A DNA stretch of 64,000 nucleotides from Halomonas korlensis (GCF_900116705.1 NZ_FPBP01000004.1:62001-126000); one strand, 5' to 3'. Counted from the stretch's first letter, positions 8,265 through 19,232 are shown. The notes: generated from the letters alone by a model not told the origin. Numbers and translations are program-made.

Positions 8265-8819
8265 CTAAAACAGGCTCATGCGTTTCATGACGCCGTCTTG
8301 CTTGTAGAGCCAGTGAAACAGCGCACCGGCAATATGCAGCGTCACCAGGCCGAGAATCGTCCAGCCCAGCCAGCCGTGCCACATGAACAGCTGCTCGGAA
8401 AGCTCGGTGTTCTTGCCGACGAGCCCGGGAAGATGCCAATGGAAGAACTCCACGGGAAAATCACCGCTCGCGGTGGCCAGCCAGCCAAGGACCGGCTGGA
8501 TCAGCAGCGCCAGGTACAGCAAGTGGTGAACGCTGGTACTCACCACCCGTTGAAAGGGCGAGAGCGGCGGCTCGTGCAGGGGCACCACGTACATCATGCG
8601 CGTCACCACGCGCGCGATCATCAGCCCCAGCATCATCACGCCGAGGGTCTTGTGCGAGGTGTAGAGGAGGTTAGTCAAGGCATTGCCGAAGCTATCGACA
8701 GCGCCCTCGAAGCCCAGAAACCCCAGCGTGAGCCCGGTCGGCAAGGAGAACAGCAGTACGCCGGCTACTAGCCAGTGGAGCACACGATGGGGATAGGCAT
8801 AGCGATCCGAATCGTTCAT
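8265..8819 (-). CDS. Cytochrome b561 (CybB-type di-heme membrane protein)
   Basis: A 184-residue inner-membrane cytochrome with four predicted helices. Heme-ligand histidines appear in the expected helices: YPHRVLHWLVAG (helix 1), SHKTLGVMMLGLMIARV (helix 2) and WHGWLGWTILGLVTLHIAGALFH split over helix 4. The family oxidises ubiquinol or acts as a superoxide:quinone oxidoreductase (E. coli CybB); the exact partner is unknown here. GGGAGAAGGA lies directly upstream of the ATG at 8819. The following gene on this strand encodes the DUF421 protein. Confidence 0.88.
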   Translation of the reverse strand: MNDSDRYAYPHRVLHWLVAGVLLFSLPTGLTLGFLGFEGAVDSFGNALTNLLYTSHKTLGVMMLGLMIARVVTRMMYVVPLHEPPLSPFQRVVSTSVHHLLYLALLIQPVLGWLATASGDFPVEFFHWHLPGLVGKNTELSEQLFMWHGWLGWTILGLVTLHIAGALFHWLYKQDGVMKRMSLF

Positions 8820-9024
8820 ATCCTTCTCCCTTGAAGGGCCGAACCGGCCTGTCGCTTTTTATCCTAGTTGATGCAGCCGTTGACAGCGCCTCACGGAGCC
8901 GGCGTCAACGGCGACGCGCACCCATTATGCCGGTGAGGCAAAGGCGGTATGATGGCTTGGCAACATCGACACTTATGGAGCAGAAAACACGATCGAACAT
9001 ACCTAGCCAGCACCGGAGGTTCTC

Positions 9025-9336
9025 ATGAAGGTCTATAAACCTGAATGGCACTGCACGTTTAGCGTAAACGAAGGCGTGGAAGAATCAGCCAGCTGGAAAG
9101 CACGGATCGCTTGGCGCCTGCGGGAAATGGCCGACAAGCTGGAAGGTGGCGGAAGAACGCTCAAGATCGATTGCGACGTTACCCCCCGAGTAAGCCGTCA
9201 GGATGTCGATACCTGCCTAGGGAAAGGCTTTGAAGTGACCCAGAACCTGCTGACCCAACTCGCCCATCAAGCCGCCTGTGAAGACGTCATGCGTGACGCC
9301 AAGGCAGAGCTGTTCGAGCAGGCGAGTCAGCCCTGA
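9025..9336 (+). CDS. Hypothetical 103-residue protein
   Basis: Not recognised. The frame is well supported: ATG at 9025 with GGAGG eight bases upstream, typical codon use, and a rho-independent terminator 30 bases after the stop. It is soluble, with alternating acidic and basic helices (ASWKARIAWRLREMADKLEGGG) and two cysteines in the second half. No signal peptide or membrane segment. It is probably a monocistronic small cytoplasmic protein with its own promoter in 8820-9024, which I could not pin down. Confidence 0.7.
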   Translation: MKVYKPEWHCTFSVNEGVEESASWKARIAWRLREMADKLEGGGRTLKIDCDVTPRVSRQDVDTCLGKGFEVTQNLLTQLAHQAACEDVMRDAKAELFEQASQP

Positions 9337-9366
9337 GAACGTGAGGTTTCTGCGTCGGAGTTGCCG

Positions 9367-9400
9367 CACTCCATTCCGTTAATCGGGATGGGGTGTTTTC
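9367..9400 (+). terminator. Rho-independent terminator of the 9025-9336 gene
   Basis: CACTCCATTCC (9367-9377) pairs with GGGATGGGGTG (9385-9395), 11 base pairs including two G-T pairs, with a seven-base loop, followed by TTTTC. Confidence 0.85.
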
Positions 9401-9552
9401 GTTGCTGATGCGGCCGTCCTGTCTGAAGCCGCTTCGCTACTGCCGCTCGTGCTGGCCGTCCACGTCTTCCTGCCGTTTAACTAGATGTCATGCCTAGGAC
9501 GTCACGGTGCAACAGCCTGGTGATGGCAAGAGGAGAAAAATAAGAGGAGAGA

Positions 9553-9630
9553 GTGAAAGCATCGTCAGGCATCTGGCGCCACGCTCGAAACCTCCACTAC
9601 TATCTTGAAATACGTCTATACCAGTCGTAA
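9553..9630 (+). CDS. Possible 25-residue small ORF
   Basis: A GTG at 9553 is preceded by a strong AAGAGGAGAGA sequence and opens 25 codons ending at TAA 9628-9630. The peptide is basic and aromatic (HARNLHYYLEIRLYQS at its end). There is no homology that I recognise, and the RBS-like run could be chance in a purine-rich stretch. Apart from this, 9401-9708 shows no gene. Confidence 0.25.
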   Translation: MKASSGIWRHARNLHYYLEIRLYQS

Positions 9631-9708
9631 AACGCCCTGAAACACCCCCACCAAGGAACAGGCGATTTCCTTTTACCAGGTCTTCTTTGTGATCAAGGAG
9701 TCCGTGTC

Positions 9709-9981
9709 ATGGAAGTGTCGGAAGTGTCTTGCGAACTGCCAGCGGAGTTCATGGAGCAGTTGCTCGAGGCGTCGGATGCGCCGCCTGTTTTTTTCGAAAT
9801 CGATGCCTTGCTGGGTCAACGACTTGCCAGGGCCAAGGCGCGACTCGATCGCCTGGAACGCGACCTCGTGACCCGTGATTACAGCGCGCTTGCGACCGCA
9901 CGCGTGGAGTTCGCGTTGGCCTCCCGGGCGATGGCAGATCATCTGATGGCCTGCGGTCTGTCTGTCAGTGAGAACGACTGA
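9709..9981 (+). CDS. Hypothetical 90-residue protein
   Basis: Not recognised. ATG at 9709 has AAGGAG at good spacing. The product is mostly helical and acidic at its start (EVSEVSCELPAEFMEQLLEA), with a central charged helix LARAKARLDRLERDL that could form a coiled coil. No signal peptide or membrane segment. The 300 bases after it (9982-10282) contain no gene that I can support; the next gene is RlpA-like. Confidence 0.6.
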   Translation: MEVSEVSCELPAEFMEQLLEASDAPPVFFEIDALLGQRLARAKARLDRLERDLVTRDYSALATARVEFALASRAMADHLMACGLSVSEND

Positions 9982-10282
9982 CCTACCGAGATTGAATCTT
10001 CCCAGGCCCGGTCCTCATGACGTCATCGGCAATAGGCTCATCCCGTTTGCCTGGCCCTTGCTCTTGCGCGATACATGTCCTTTAACTAAGTTGCCGTACG
10101 GGGCGTCGCCGACTATTATTCAACGCACGAAGATACTTGTTGCAGACAGCGTTGTCGTCATGGCTTGCGGCGGCGGTTCCCGATTAAGGAACCAACCTCG
10201 AGCGGACACGCTGTTCCCCCATGGCCTGGCGCCTCATCGATGAACGCGAGCGTCGCGAAACACGATAGCCCAGAGGTAAGTA

Positions 10283-10669
10283 ATGGTGATACAAGCTCGA
10301 CGCCTCATGATCTGCTGCCTGACGAGTCTGCTGACGCTAGGCATGGCCGGCAGCCTTCAGGCCCACGAAACAACCGTCAAGACTCAGCAGGGGGTGGCGT
10401 CCTATTACAGCGACCACTTCCAGGGCAAGACAACGGCCAGCGGCGAACCCTTCGACCAGCAGGAAATGACCGCCGCACACCCCACCCTGCCGTTCGGCAC
10501 CAAGGTGTTAGTGGTACGCGAGGATACCGGCAGCCAGGTCGAGGTGACTATCACTGACCGTGGCCCTTACGCCAAGGGGCGCATCATCGACCTTTCCAAG
10601 CGTGCCGCCAAGAAGCTGGGCATGCTCAAGCGCGGCACCGTGCCGGTGATGGTCACCTCCGTTCAGTAA
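10283..10669 (+). CDS. RlpA-like double-psi beta-barrel secreted protein
   Basis: A 128-residue secreted protein: signal peptide to about residue 27 (ending GSLQA), then one double-psi beta-barrel domain as in RlpA. Family motifs are GVASYYSDHFQGKTTASGE (~37-55), TAAHPTLPFGTKV (~63-75), and VTITDRGPYAKGRIIDLS (~88-105), where the aspartate of TDRGP corresponds to the catalytic Asp of RlpA lytic transglycosylases. The SPOR domain and lipobox of full RlpA are absent, so it is a short stand-alone form, likely periplasmic and acting on or binding peptidoglycan. Confidence 0.87.
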   Translation: MVIQARRLMICCLTSLLTLGMAGSLQAHETTVKTQQGVASYYSDHFQGKTTASGEPFDQQEMTAAHPTLPFGTKVLVVREDTGSQVEVTITDRGPYAKGRIIDLSKRAAKKLGMLKRGTVPVMVTSVQ

Positions 10670-10783
10670 CCTATTAGCCTAGTAACCTACTGACGGTCGA
10701 GCGTTCGGCATCTTTCTATCTGCCGCAGAAGCCTCCCAATCGTCTTCCCGTACCGAACAGCATCACCCCTCGCGGCGGTGTTG

Positions 10784-11338
10784 TCATTCGCCCTTGTGGG
10801 TCAGGCTCATCAAGTAGATCGCTGCCGCCAGTGCCAGCACCGACAGGGCCAGGTAGATCGCATCCAGGGGGGTCTGGAAGCGAATTTCGACCACGGCACG
10901 AAAGAACTCGATGATGACCGCCAGGATCACGACTCGAGCGATCTTGTCCTTGAGCTGGTCGAACGACTCGACATTGAAGGGATGCCTGGGGGAGTGATCT
11001 TCCGTTTGCTCGATGGGCGACACGAAAAGCCGGTAAACGCCCAGTCCAAACACCAGCAGCACGATGGCGATAAGGTAGATATCCACCGCAATCACGATGT
11101 TGGGCACTACCGTTTCGTGGATGTCCTCTCCGCTGCCCAGGAGATAGTAGGTGGCGGCATCAACAAGAACCGCGAAAATGTCGAGCGTTCCGATGATGAA
11201 CAACACCAGCGCGCCCAGCAGGCTAGGGATCACCGCTGCCATGACGAGGAACCGCGAATTCCACAGGAAGCGTTCGATGCGCTGTTCCAGTTTGCCCTGG
11301 GGGCGCTTGGGGGGCGTTGTATTGTCCGGTTCTGGCAT
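10784..11338 (-). CDS. YqhA/UPF0114-family membrane protein
   Basis: A 184-residue inner-membrane protein with about four helices. It matches the UPF0114 (YqhA) family: helix 1 FLVMAAVIPSLLGALVLFIIG, IVIAVDIYLIAIVLLVFGLGVYRLFV, and the conserved SFDQLKDKIARVVILAVIIEFFRAVVE split around ~125-150. Function is unknown in the family. The ATG at 11338 is preceded by GGGGAG. It stands alone, convergent with the RlpA-like gene. Confidence 0.87.
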   Translation of the reverse strand: MPEPDNTTPPKRPQGKLEQRIERFLWNSRFLVMAAVIPSLLGALVLFIIGTLDIFAVLVDAATYYLLGSGEDIHETVVPNIVIAVDIYLIAIVLLVFGLGVYRLFVSPIEQTEDHSPRHPFNVESFDQLKDKIARVVILAVIIEFFRAVVEIRFQTPLDAIYLALSVLALAAAIYLMSLTHKGE

Positions 11339-11530
11339 TTTCTCTCCCCTTAGACCGGAAACTTGAGCCCGGCAACCTGAGCATTGTGGACGTGTGCTGC
11401 ACCTTATAGGTTTCGCACCTTACGTGTTCTTCAGCCTGTTCGCGAGACCGTCACGACTAGCCCCTCCTCGCCGGTAGAATGATAGGCTGAAGACAATAAC
11501 AAGGGTGGTTTCAGCGCAAGGAGGGTTCGT

Positions 11531-11596
11531 ATGAAAAGCATCGCTCAAACGAGTGGCGGTATCCGCCGGACGGTCCCGGTGTCGGTGAAACCGTGA
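11531..11596 (+). CDS. Short upstream ORF (21 codons) overlapping the next start codon
   Basis: ATG at 11531 is preceded by a near-perfect AAGGAGG and reads MKSIAQTSGG...VPVSVKP before TGA at 11594-11596. Its stop overlaps the GTG start of the following membrane-protein gene in the GTGA arrangement typical of translational coupling. The downstream gene has no RBS of its own, so this ORF may deliver ribosomes to it. Alternatively a frameshift separates one longer gene. Confidence 0.5.
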   Translation: MKSIAQTSGGIRRTVPVSVKP

Positions 11597-12600
11597 GGCG
11601 GCCTTCCCCACCCTCCCGTCCGCTCAGCCCGAGCCTGGAACGCCTGCACCTCGCCTGGGATCTGCTGATCGTCGTGTTGGTCGTGGCCAACCTCGCGCTG
11701 CTGCTGTTCGATAGCCTCTTCCTGCTGCCGCCGCTGAACAGCGCCTTCGAGGCGGTGGCACCCAGGCTGCATGGGGCCTACGACCAGCGCATTCACGCGA
11801 ACTTCCTCGCCATCGATCTCGCTTTCGTCAGCGTCTTCCTGCTCGATGTGCTGCTCGGCTGGGCGATGGCGATCGCCGAGCGCCGCTACCATCGCTGGTT
11901 CTTCTATCCTTTCGTGCACTGGTACGACGTGCTGGGGTGCATTCCCTTGAGCGGCTTTCGGCTGCTGCGCATCCTGCGCGTCATCTCGCTGATGTACCGC
12001 CTGCAGCGCATGCGGCTGATCGATGTCCGCCGCTGGTGGCTGTATGGCGTTTATGCCAAGTACTACGACATCCTGCTCGAAGAGCTCTCCGACCGCATCG
12101 CCATCCGCCTGCTCGACAATGTGCAGGACCAGGTGCGCTCCAGCGACTCGCTGTCCCGACGGCTCGTCGGCGACGTGGTGATGCCGCGCAAACAGCAGCT
12201 GATCGCCGAGGTGTCCCGCCGCCTGGAGGACATGGCCAGCAACGCCTATGCCACTAACCGTGACGACCTGATGCGCTATGTCAGCGCCCTGGTCGGCCGC
12301 ACGCTGGGCGAAAGCCGCGAGATAAGCCGCCTGAAGCGGCTGCCCCTGGGCAGCCAGGTCGCCAAGGGTCTGGACGAGGCGCTCAGCGACCTCGCCTGTC
12401 GGCTCGTCCACGAGGCCGTGGAAGGGCTGCGCTCCCCGGAGTTCAATACCCTGGTGGAGCGTCTTACCGAAAGTGGGTTCGATGCCTGGCTCGAAGTCGA
12501 CAAGCATACCGATCAGGTGACCGAGCAGGTGCTGATCGACATGCTCGAAATGCTCAAGGAGCAGGTCGCCGTCAAGCAGTGGCGCGACAGGTACGTCTGA
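11593..12600 (+). CDS. Ion-transporter-like membrane protein with long soluble C-terminus
   Basis: A 335-residue protein. The N-terminal ~140 residues hold about three or four membrane helices resembling the voltage-sensor region of Ion_trans proteins, including an Arg-rich helix FRLLRILRVISLMYRLQRMRL (split here; ~122-142). The remaining ~190 residues are helical and soluble, with no pore loop or second channel half that I can see. It could be a voltage-sensor-only membrane protein; function is unknown. The GTG start lacks a good RBS and overlaps the stop of a short upstream ORF. Confidence 0.7.
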   Translation: MRRPSPPSRPLSPSLERLHLAWDLLIVVLVVANLALLLFDSLFLLPPLNSAFEAVAPRLHGAYDQRIHANFLAIDLAFVSVFLLDVLLGWAMAIAERRYHRWFFYPFVHWYDVLGCIPLSGFRLLRILRVISLMYRLQRMRLIDVRRWWLYGVYAKYYDILLEELSDRIAIRLLDNVQDQVRSSDSLSRRLVGDVVMPRKQQLIAEVSRRLEDMASNAYATNRDDLMRYVSALVGRTLGESREISRLKRLPLGSQVAKGLDEALSDLACRLVHEAVEGLRSPEFNTLVERLTESGFDAWLEVDKHTDQVTEQVLIDMLEMLKEQVAVKQWRDRYV

Positions 12601-12631
12601 GGCCGAAACAGGCCGCCACTTTCGCTCAACA

Positions 12632-13507
12632 TCAGCTTTGCGGTTCGAGCTTGTCCTGCGTCCTGTGCATGAAATCACTGGCATCGTGGCGTTCGTGCAG
12701 CTGCTCTTCCGGCTCACCGAAGGGGCGATTGACCATGCGCCCGCGCTTCACCGCCGGGCGTGCGTCGATCTCCTTGGCCCAGCGCTGCACATGCTCGTAG
12801 CCCTGCACCTGAAGGAACTCGCCGGCATCGTACAGCCGCCCCAACGCCAGCTGGCCGTACCAGGCCCAGTTGGCCATATCGGCGATGGTGTACTCATCCC
12901 CGGCCAGGTAGCGGTTTTCCGCCAGGCGACGGTCGAGCACGTCCAGCTGACGCTTGACCTCCATGGCGAAACGGTCGATCGGATACTCCAGCTTCTCCGG
13001 CGCATAGGCATAGAAGTGACCGAAGCCACCGCCCAGGAACGGCCCACTGCCCATTTGCCAGAACAGCCAGTTCAACGTCTCGGTGCGCAAGGTCGGCTCA
13101 TGGGGCAGGAATTCATCGAATTTCTCCGCAAGATAGAGCAGGATCGAGCCAGACTCGAACACGCGGATGGGCGGAGCGGTGCTGTGATCCATCAGCGCCG
13201 GGATCTTGGAGTTCGGGTTGACCTCGACGAAGCCGCTACCGAACTGATCGCCATCGCCGATCCTGATCAGCCAGGCGTCGTATTCGGCCTTCTTGTGACC
13301 CAGCGCCAGCAGCTCCTCGAACATTACCGTGACCTTCACCCCATTGGGCGTGGCCATCGAGTAAAGCTGGAAGGGATGCTTGCCAACCGGCAGCGGCTGG
13401 TCATGGGTCGGGCCGGCGATAGGGCGATTGATGCTGGCAAACTGCCCACCGCTCGCCTTTTCCCAGGTCCAGACGGCGGGTGGGGTGTAGTCGTTGTCTT
13501 GGCTCAT
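12632..13507 (-). CDS. yghU: Glutathione-dependent disulfide-bond oxidoreductase YghU
   Basis: A 291-residue glutathione-transferase-fold protein of the Nu class (YghU/YfcG), which reduces disulfides using two bound glutathiones. The family-specific long N-terminus is present (PAVWTWEKASGGQFASINRPIAG in pieces, ~11-32), then the thioredoxin-like domain with ATPNGVKVTVMFEELL and NPNSKIPAL (cis-Pro), VFESGSILLYLAEKF, and the helical domain with LAGDEYTIADMANWAW. ATG at 13507 follows AGGAGACTTC. Length equals the E. coli protein within a few residues. Confidence 0.93.
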   Translation of the reverse strand: MSQDNDYTPPAVWTWEKASGGQFASINRPIAGPTHDQPLPVGKHPFQLYSMATPNGVKVTVMFEELLALGHKKAEYDAWLIRIGDGDQFGSGFVEVNPNSKIPALMDHSTAPPIRVFESGSILLYLAEKFDEFLPHEPTLRTETLNWLFWQMGSGPFLGGGFGHFYAYAPEKLEYPIDRFAMEVKRQLDVLDRRLAENRYLAGDEYTIADMANWAWYGQLALGRLYDAGEFLQVQGYEHVQRWAKEIDARPAVKRGRMVNRPFGEPEEQLHERHDASDFMHRTQDKLEPQS

Positions 13508-13665
13508 GAAGTCTCCTGAGAGATTAAGGCATAGTTCGCCGCCTCGTACAGAAGCGGCCAGGCTGTATAATACCCGTCCGACAAACGGTAGCCTGATAAG
13601 GTTTCATGCTCAAGATACGGGTTCTGTCGCGATCGAGGACAGCGGGATAGCGCCGGTGGCGGTCA

Positions 13666-14697
13666 TTAGGGCGCTGTGGTTTGTGCTGCGCCCTGCTGCT
13701 GACGACGCCATGTCGCCGGCGGCGCGCCGAAGGTACGCTTGAACGCCTTATTGAACGACGCCTCCGATTCGTATCCCGCTTCCAGCGCAATCCGGGAAAT
13801 GGACGTCAACGACTCGCGCAGGCGACGTGCGGCGATCTGCATGCGCAGCCTGCCCAGGTAGCGCATCGGGGGTACGCCCACCAATGCGGTAAAATGCTCG
13901 GCAAGGGCGGATCGGGAAAGCCCGACCTCGCGCGCCAGCGTTTCGCTCGACCATTGACGCTCGGGATGATCGTGCAGTTTCGCCAGGGCACGACTGACGA
14001 AGGGGTTGCGCAACCCACCCACCCAGGCACGCTGCTCGGGGGGCAGGCCGGCCAGGTAGTGGTGCACGGCCTCGATGAAGAGCAGCTCGGCCAGCCTGGC
14101 GAGCCTCACCGAGGAACCGATATCGCCGGCGGCCAGTTCCGTCGCGGCGAAGCGAAAGGAGCTTTCGATCCATCGCCCCGCCGTACCTTGCGCTACATCG
14201 AGCGTCATCACGCTGGGCAGGATGCCGATCAAGGCGTCGCCCGGTGTCTCGCTATACAGGAAACCGCACTGCAACCGCGTGGTGTCGCCACCGCCGCCGT
14301 AGACGATCCGGGCCAAGCCGCCATCGCTCATCGGTTGTATCAGATGATCCACGCTGGCGGGTTCACCGTCGAGCTCGCTACCCAGTACGTGCGGGTCGTT
14401 ACGCGGCAGCACCACGATATGCCCCGCCGACACCGTCACCGGCACCGCTTCGCCGACCCGTAGCAGCAGCCGACCGGCGCTGACGTAATGATAGGCAAGG
14501 ATACCCTGGGGGACCGGCGTGAACGGCCGGCAATCGTCCGGCGTAACCTGGGCGGCCACGCACCACGGCGCAGAGAACTCGGCATCGAGAAAGATGCCCC
14601 CGGTGAAGTGGATCATGCGCAGTACATCGAGCCCCGCATCCATCGGTCGATGCCCCCATCGCGGCGGATCGGACAACAAGTCTGGCGTTTCGCCCAT
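13666..14697 (-). CDS. AraC-family transcriptional regulator (cupin_6 sensor)
   Basis: A 343-residue cytoplasmic regulator. The N-terminal half is a cupin-type sensor (DVLRMIHFTGGIFLDAEFSAPWCVAA in pieces, then PQGILAYHYVSAGRLLLRV and AGHIVVLPRNDPHVLGS). The C-terminal ~100 residues carry two helix-turn-helix motifs: ETLAREVGLSRSALAEHFTALVG and the signature ISRIALEAGYESEASFNKAFKRTFG (each split). The ATG at 14697 has GGAG close upstream; the longer frame to 14892 overlaps the divergent TPR gene. It is divergent from that gene, 106 bases apart, suggesting it controls it; the ligand is unknown. Confidence 0.88.
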   Translation of the reverse strand: MGETPDLLSDPPRWGHRPMDAGLDVLRMIHFTGGIFLDAEFSAPWCVAAQVTPDDCRPFTPVPQGILAYHYVSAGRLLLRVGEAVPVTVSAGHIVVLPRNDPHVLGSELDGEPASVDHLIQPMSDGGLARIVYGGGGDTTRLQCGFLYSETPGDALIGILPSVMTLDVAQGTAGRWIESSFRFAATELAAGDIGSSVRLARLAELLFIEAVHHYLAGLPPEQRAWVGGLRNPFVSRALAKLHDHPERQWSSETLAREVGLSRSALAEHFTALVGVPPMRYLGRLRMQIAARRLRESLTSISRIALEAGYESEASFNKAFKRTFGAPPATWRRQQQGAAQTTAP

Positions 14698-14803
14698 TAT
14701 GCTCCGACCCACCTCCGAGTAGTTTAGCAGCATGGTGCGCGGCAAGGCCGCCACCCGCCGCACGACACACCGTCGGCGGCCATCGAAACAGGAGCTCGCT
14801 GCC

Positions 14804-16141
14804 ATGCTGACCGACCGCCAAGGAAACGCCCTGCCCGGTGCCACCACCGATACCGCAGCGTTGTACAACCGCGCCGTGGATGCCTTCAACATCTACCGTG
14901 GCGACCCTGTCACGCCGCTGGATCAAGCCATCGAGGCAGCCCCCGGCTTCACCATGGCCCGCCTTGCCAGGGCCTATCTGTTTGCCCTGGCTACCGAGCC
15001 CGACGCCGCCAAGGCGGCCAGCGCCGATGTCGCCATCGCCAGGACCGCGCGCCTGAACGACCGGGAGGCCTCGCATGTGGCCGTTCTCGACCGTCTACTG
15101 GCAGGCGAATGGACCGCGGCCGGCATCGCGCTGGACCATCACAACATGCGCTATCCGCACGACTTGCTGGCCCTGCAGACGGGTCACCTGACGGACTTCT
15201 ACCGTGCCAACGCCCGCGACCTGCGTGACCGCATCGCGCGCGTGCTGCCCAAGTGGTCGCCCGACATGCCGGCGTATTCGATCGTGCTGGGCCTGTACGC
15301 CTTCGGCCTGGAGGAAACCGGCGCCTACGCCCGCGCCGAAGACACCGGCCGCCAGGCGCTGGACCTGCAGCCCCTGGACTGCTGGGCTCATCATGCCGTG
15401 GCTCATGTCATGGAAATGCAAGGTCGTGCCGAGGACGGCATCGGCTGGATGACGGCGCGCGAACCCTACTGGTCAGGCGACGACAACCTGTTCAAGGCCC
15501 ATAACTGGTGGCATCTTGCGCTCTGCCATCTCGATCTGGGCCAGACGCATGAAGCACTGGCCCTCTATGACGGCCCGATCCGTCAGGACCGCAGCGCCGT
15601 GGCGCTGGACATTGTCGACGCCTCGGCGCTGCTCTGGCGGCTGGCCCTTGCCGGTCAGGACGTCGGCAACCGTTGGCAGGAACTTGCGAACGCCTGGGAC
15701 CAGCACGCCGACGGCAGGCTCTACCCCTTCAACGACTGGCACGCCGTCATGGCCTACCTGGGCGCCGGGCGCGACGATCGAGTGGAGCAGATCCTCGCGG
15801 CGCTTCGCGGCAACGGCAATCCCACGGAGATGGCAGCCTGGGCGCGAACCACCGGCCTGCCGCTGGTGGAAGGGTTCGTGGCCTTCTGGCGCGGCGACTA
15901 TGCCACCGCGACCGAGCGCCTGCACGCGGCACGTTTCATCGCCAACCACTTCGGTGGCAGCCATGCGCAGCGCGATATCATCGACTGGACGCTGACCGAA
16001 GCCGCCTTACGCGGCGGGTATCGTGACCTGGCCGAGGGCCTGGCGAACGAGCGCCTGGCACTCAAGCCGCACAGCCCCATCAACCGCTCCTTCCTGAGCC
16101 GGGCAAGCGCCCCCGCTATGGACGAAAGACGGATTGCCTGA
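14804..16141 (+). CDS. TPR-repeat protein of the TTC38 type
   Basis: A ~445-residue soluble helical protein matching the bacterial homologues of human TTC38. Recognisable helical repeat pairs include LNDREASHVAVLDRLLAGEW, LDLQPLDCWAHHAVAHVMEM and HNWWHLALCHLDLGQTHEALALYD (split). Function is unknown. I use the ATG at 14804 with AGGAG upstream; an ATG at 14732 would add 24 basic residues lying between it and the divergent regulator. The divergent AraC-type gene at 14697 is the obvious candidate regulator. Confidence 0.82.
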   Translation: MLTDRQGNALPGATTDTAALYNRAVDAFNIYRGDPVTPLDQAIEAAPGFTMARLARAYLFALATEPDAAKAASADVAIARTARLNDREASHVAVLDRLLAGEWTAAGIALDHHNMRYPHDLLALQTGHLTDFYRANARDLRDRIARVLPKWSPDMPAYSIVLGLYAFGLEETGAYARAEDTGRQALDLQPLDCWAHHAVAHVMEMQGRAEDGIGWMTAREPYWSGDDNLFKAHNWWHLALCHLDLGQTHEALALYDGPIRQDRSAVALDIVDASALLWRLALAGQDVGNRWQELANAWDQHADGRLYPFNDWHAVMAYLGAGRDDRVEQILAALRGNGNPTEMAAWARTTGLPLVEGFVAFWRGDYATATERLHAARFIANHFGGSHAQRDIIDWTLTEAALRGGYRDLAEGLANERLALKPHSPINRSFLSRASAPAMDERRIA

Positions 16142-16305
16142 GGCAATGATCTGAAAGCAACGCCCACGCCGCACGGACCCTGTTCGTGCGGCGTTCGATG
16201 AGCCACTCCCCATGTAATGATCCCCTCTATCCATTCCCCTTATCCATCCCCCCTAGCCGATGTGATGACTCCCCCTGTAGCGAAGCCGAGTGAGCGAAGA
16301 GAGCT

Positions 16306-16320
16306 ATAGGAAAAGCCTAT
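16306..16320 (+). promoter_or_regulatory. OxyR-like half-site palindrome upstream of katG
   Basis: ATAG (16306-16309) and CTAT (16317-16320) are separated by seven bases, exactly the spacing of one OxyR recognition unit (ATAG-N7-CTAT), and it lies about 100 bases before the katG start. The second unit expected in the full OxyR site is not clear. The assignment is inferred from the motif and from known OxyR control of katG in gammaproteobacteria. The rest of 16142-16420 shows no gene. Confidence 0.5.
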
Positions 16321-16417
16321 CGAGATGGTGCGAAAAACAACTTAAACCCTTAATTTAGACTTGCTGTATGGTCTTAACACGTGGTCGACCCGATCATCGC
16401 AGCAGCAACGGGAGTGA

Positions 16418-18649
<2,232 letters not shown>

Positions 18650-18736
18650 TCGCGCTCACGCCACTTCAGCCAGCAGACGTTCAGGCGCTCCCAGACCCTG
18701 GGGGCGGTCGGGTGCTTTCCACACTGGCAACGCATT

Positions 18737-18774
18737 GACGAAGGAATGGGCCTCCCCCCTCCTTCGTCTTTTTT
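18737..18774 (+). terminator. Rho-independent terminator after katG
   Basis: GACGAAGGA (18737-18745) pairs with TCCTTCGTC (18760-18768), followed by six T residues. Confidence 0.9.
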
Positions 18775-18819
18775 GTCCAACGCGCTGACCGGTGACGCTG
18801 ATGCCCCGGTAAACACCCC

Positions 18820-19029
18820 ATGAACGCGATCAACCCAGGCAAGCGATATCACAGCAAGTGGACCGCGGCACAGACCCGCCACAGGGTGAAATAGCTACAG
18901 TGACCAAGCTGCTGCGCGACAAGAAAGACAACGTGGTCGAGGGAATCCTTGGCTGCCCTGGAAGGTACTAGAGATGACGACACCTGGTTGCTCCACACAC
19001 CAAACGCCTTTTCAAGATTAAATCACTAA
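18820..19029 (+). pseudogene. Frameshifted TIGR02450-type (Trp-rich) small protein gene
   Basis: The ATG at 18820 opens MNAINPGKRYHSKWTAAQT, the usual start of the ~70-residue TIGR02450 family (MN.INP.KL.HSKWTA). The frame hits a stop at 18892. Changing frame near 18878 restores the next conserved block, PQGEIATVTKLLRDKKDNVV (from 18879), which then stops at 18969. A further change gives RDDDTWL to 19027. At least two frame changes are therefore needed to read the gene, so I call it a decayed gene. The family's function is unknown. Confidence 0.7.
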
Positions 19030-19232
19030 TTTTATATATTAGCTCTGTAGTATGGCAGAAATCATAAAACCGCCTTGGCCTCGCTATTTTTTTGCATCAC
19101 AAGCCGACCGCACGATGAGTCAATCTCAGGTGGGCTCGCTATGGCTTTCCCTCTACCATGCACGCTGCATTGCACAAATTACTTTCAATACGGATAACGA
19201 AGTGGGTCTGCGAACCAGATGAAGGAACAGGG

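Noticed and set aside
11545..12717. 390-codon frame on the minus strand opposite the membrane protein gene
   Set aside because: It overlaps YghU and the membrane protein antisense and has a Gln/His-rich low-complexity product.
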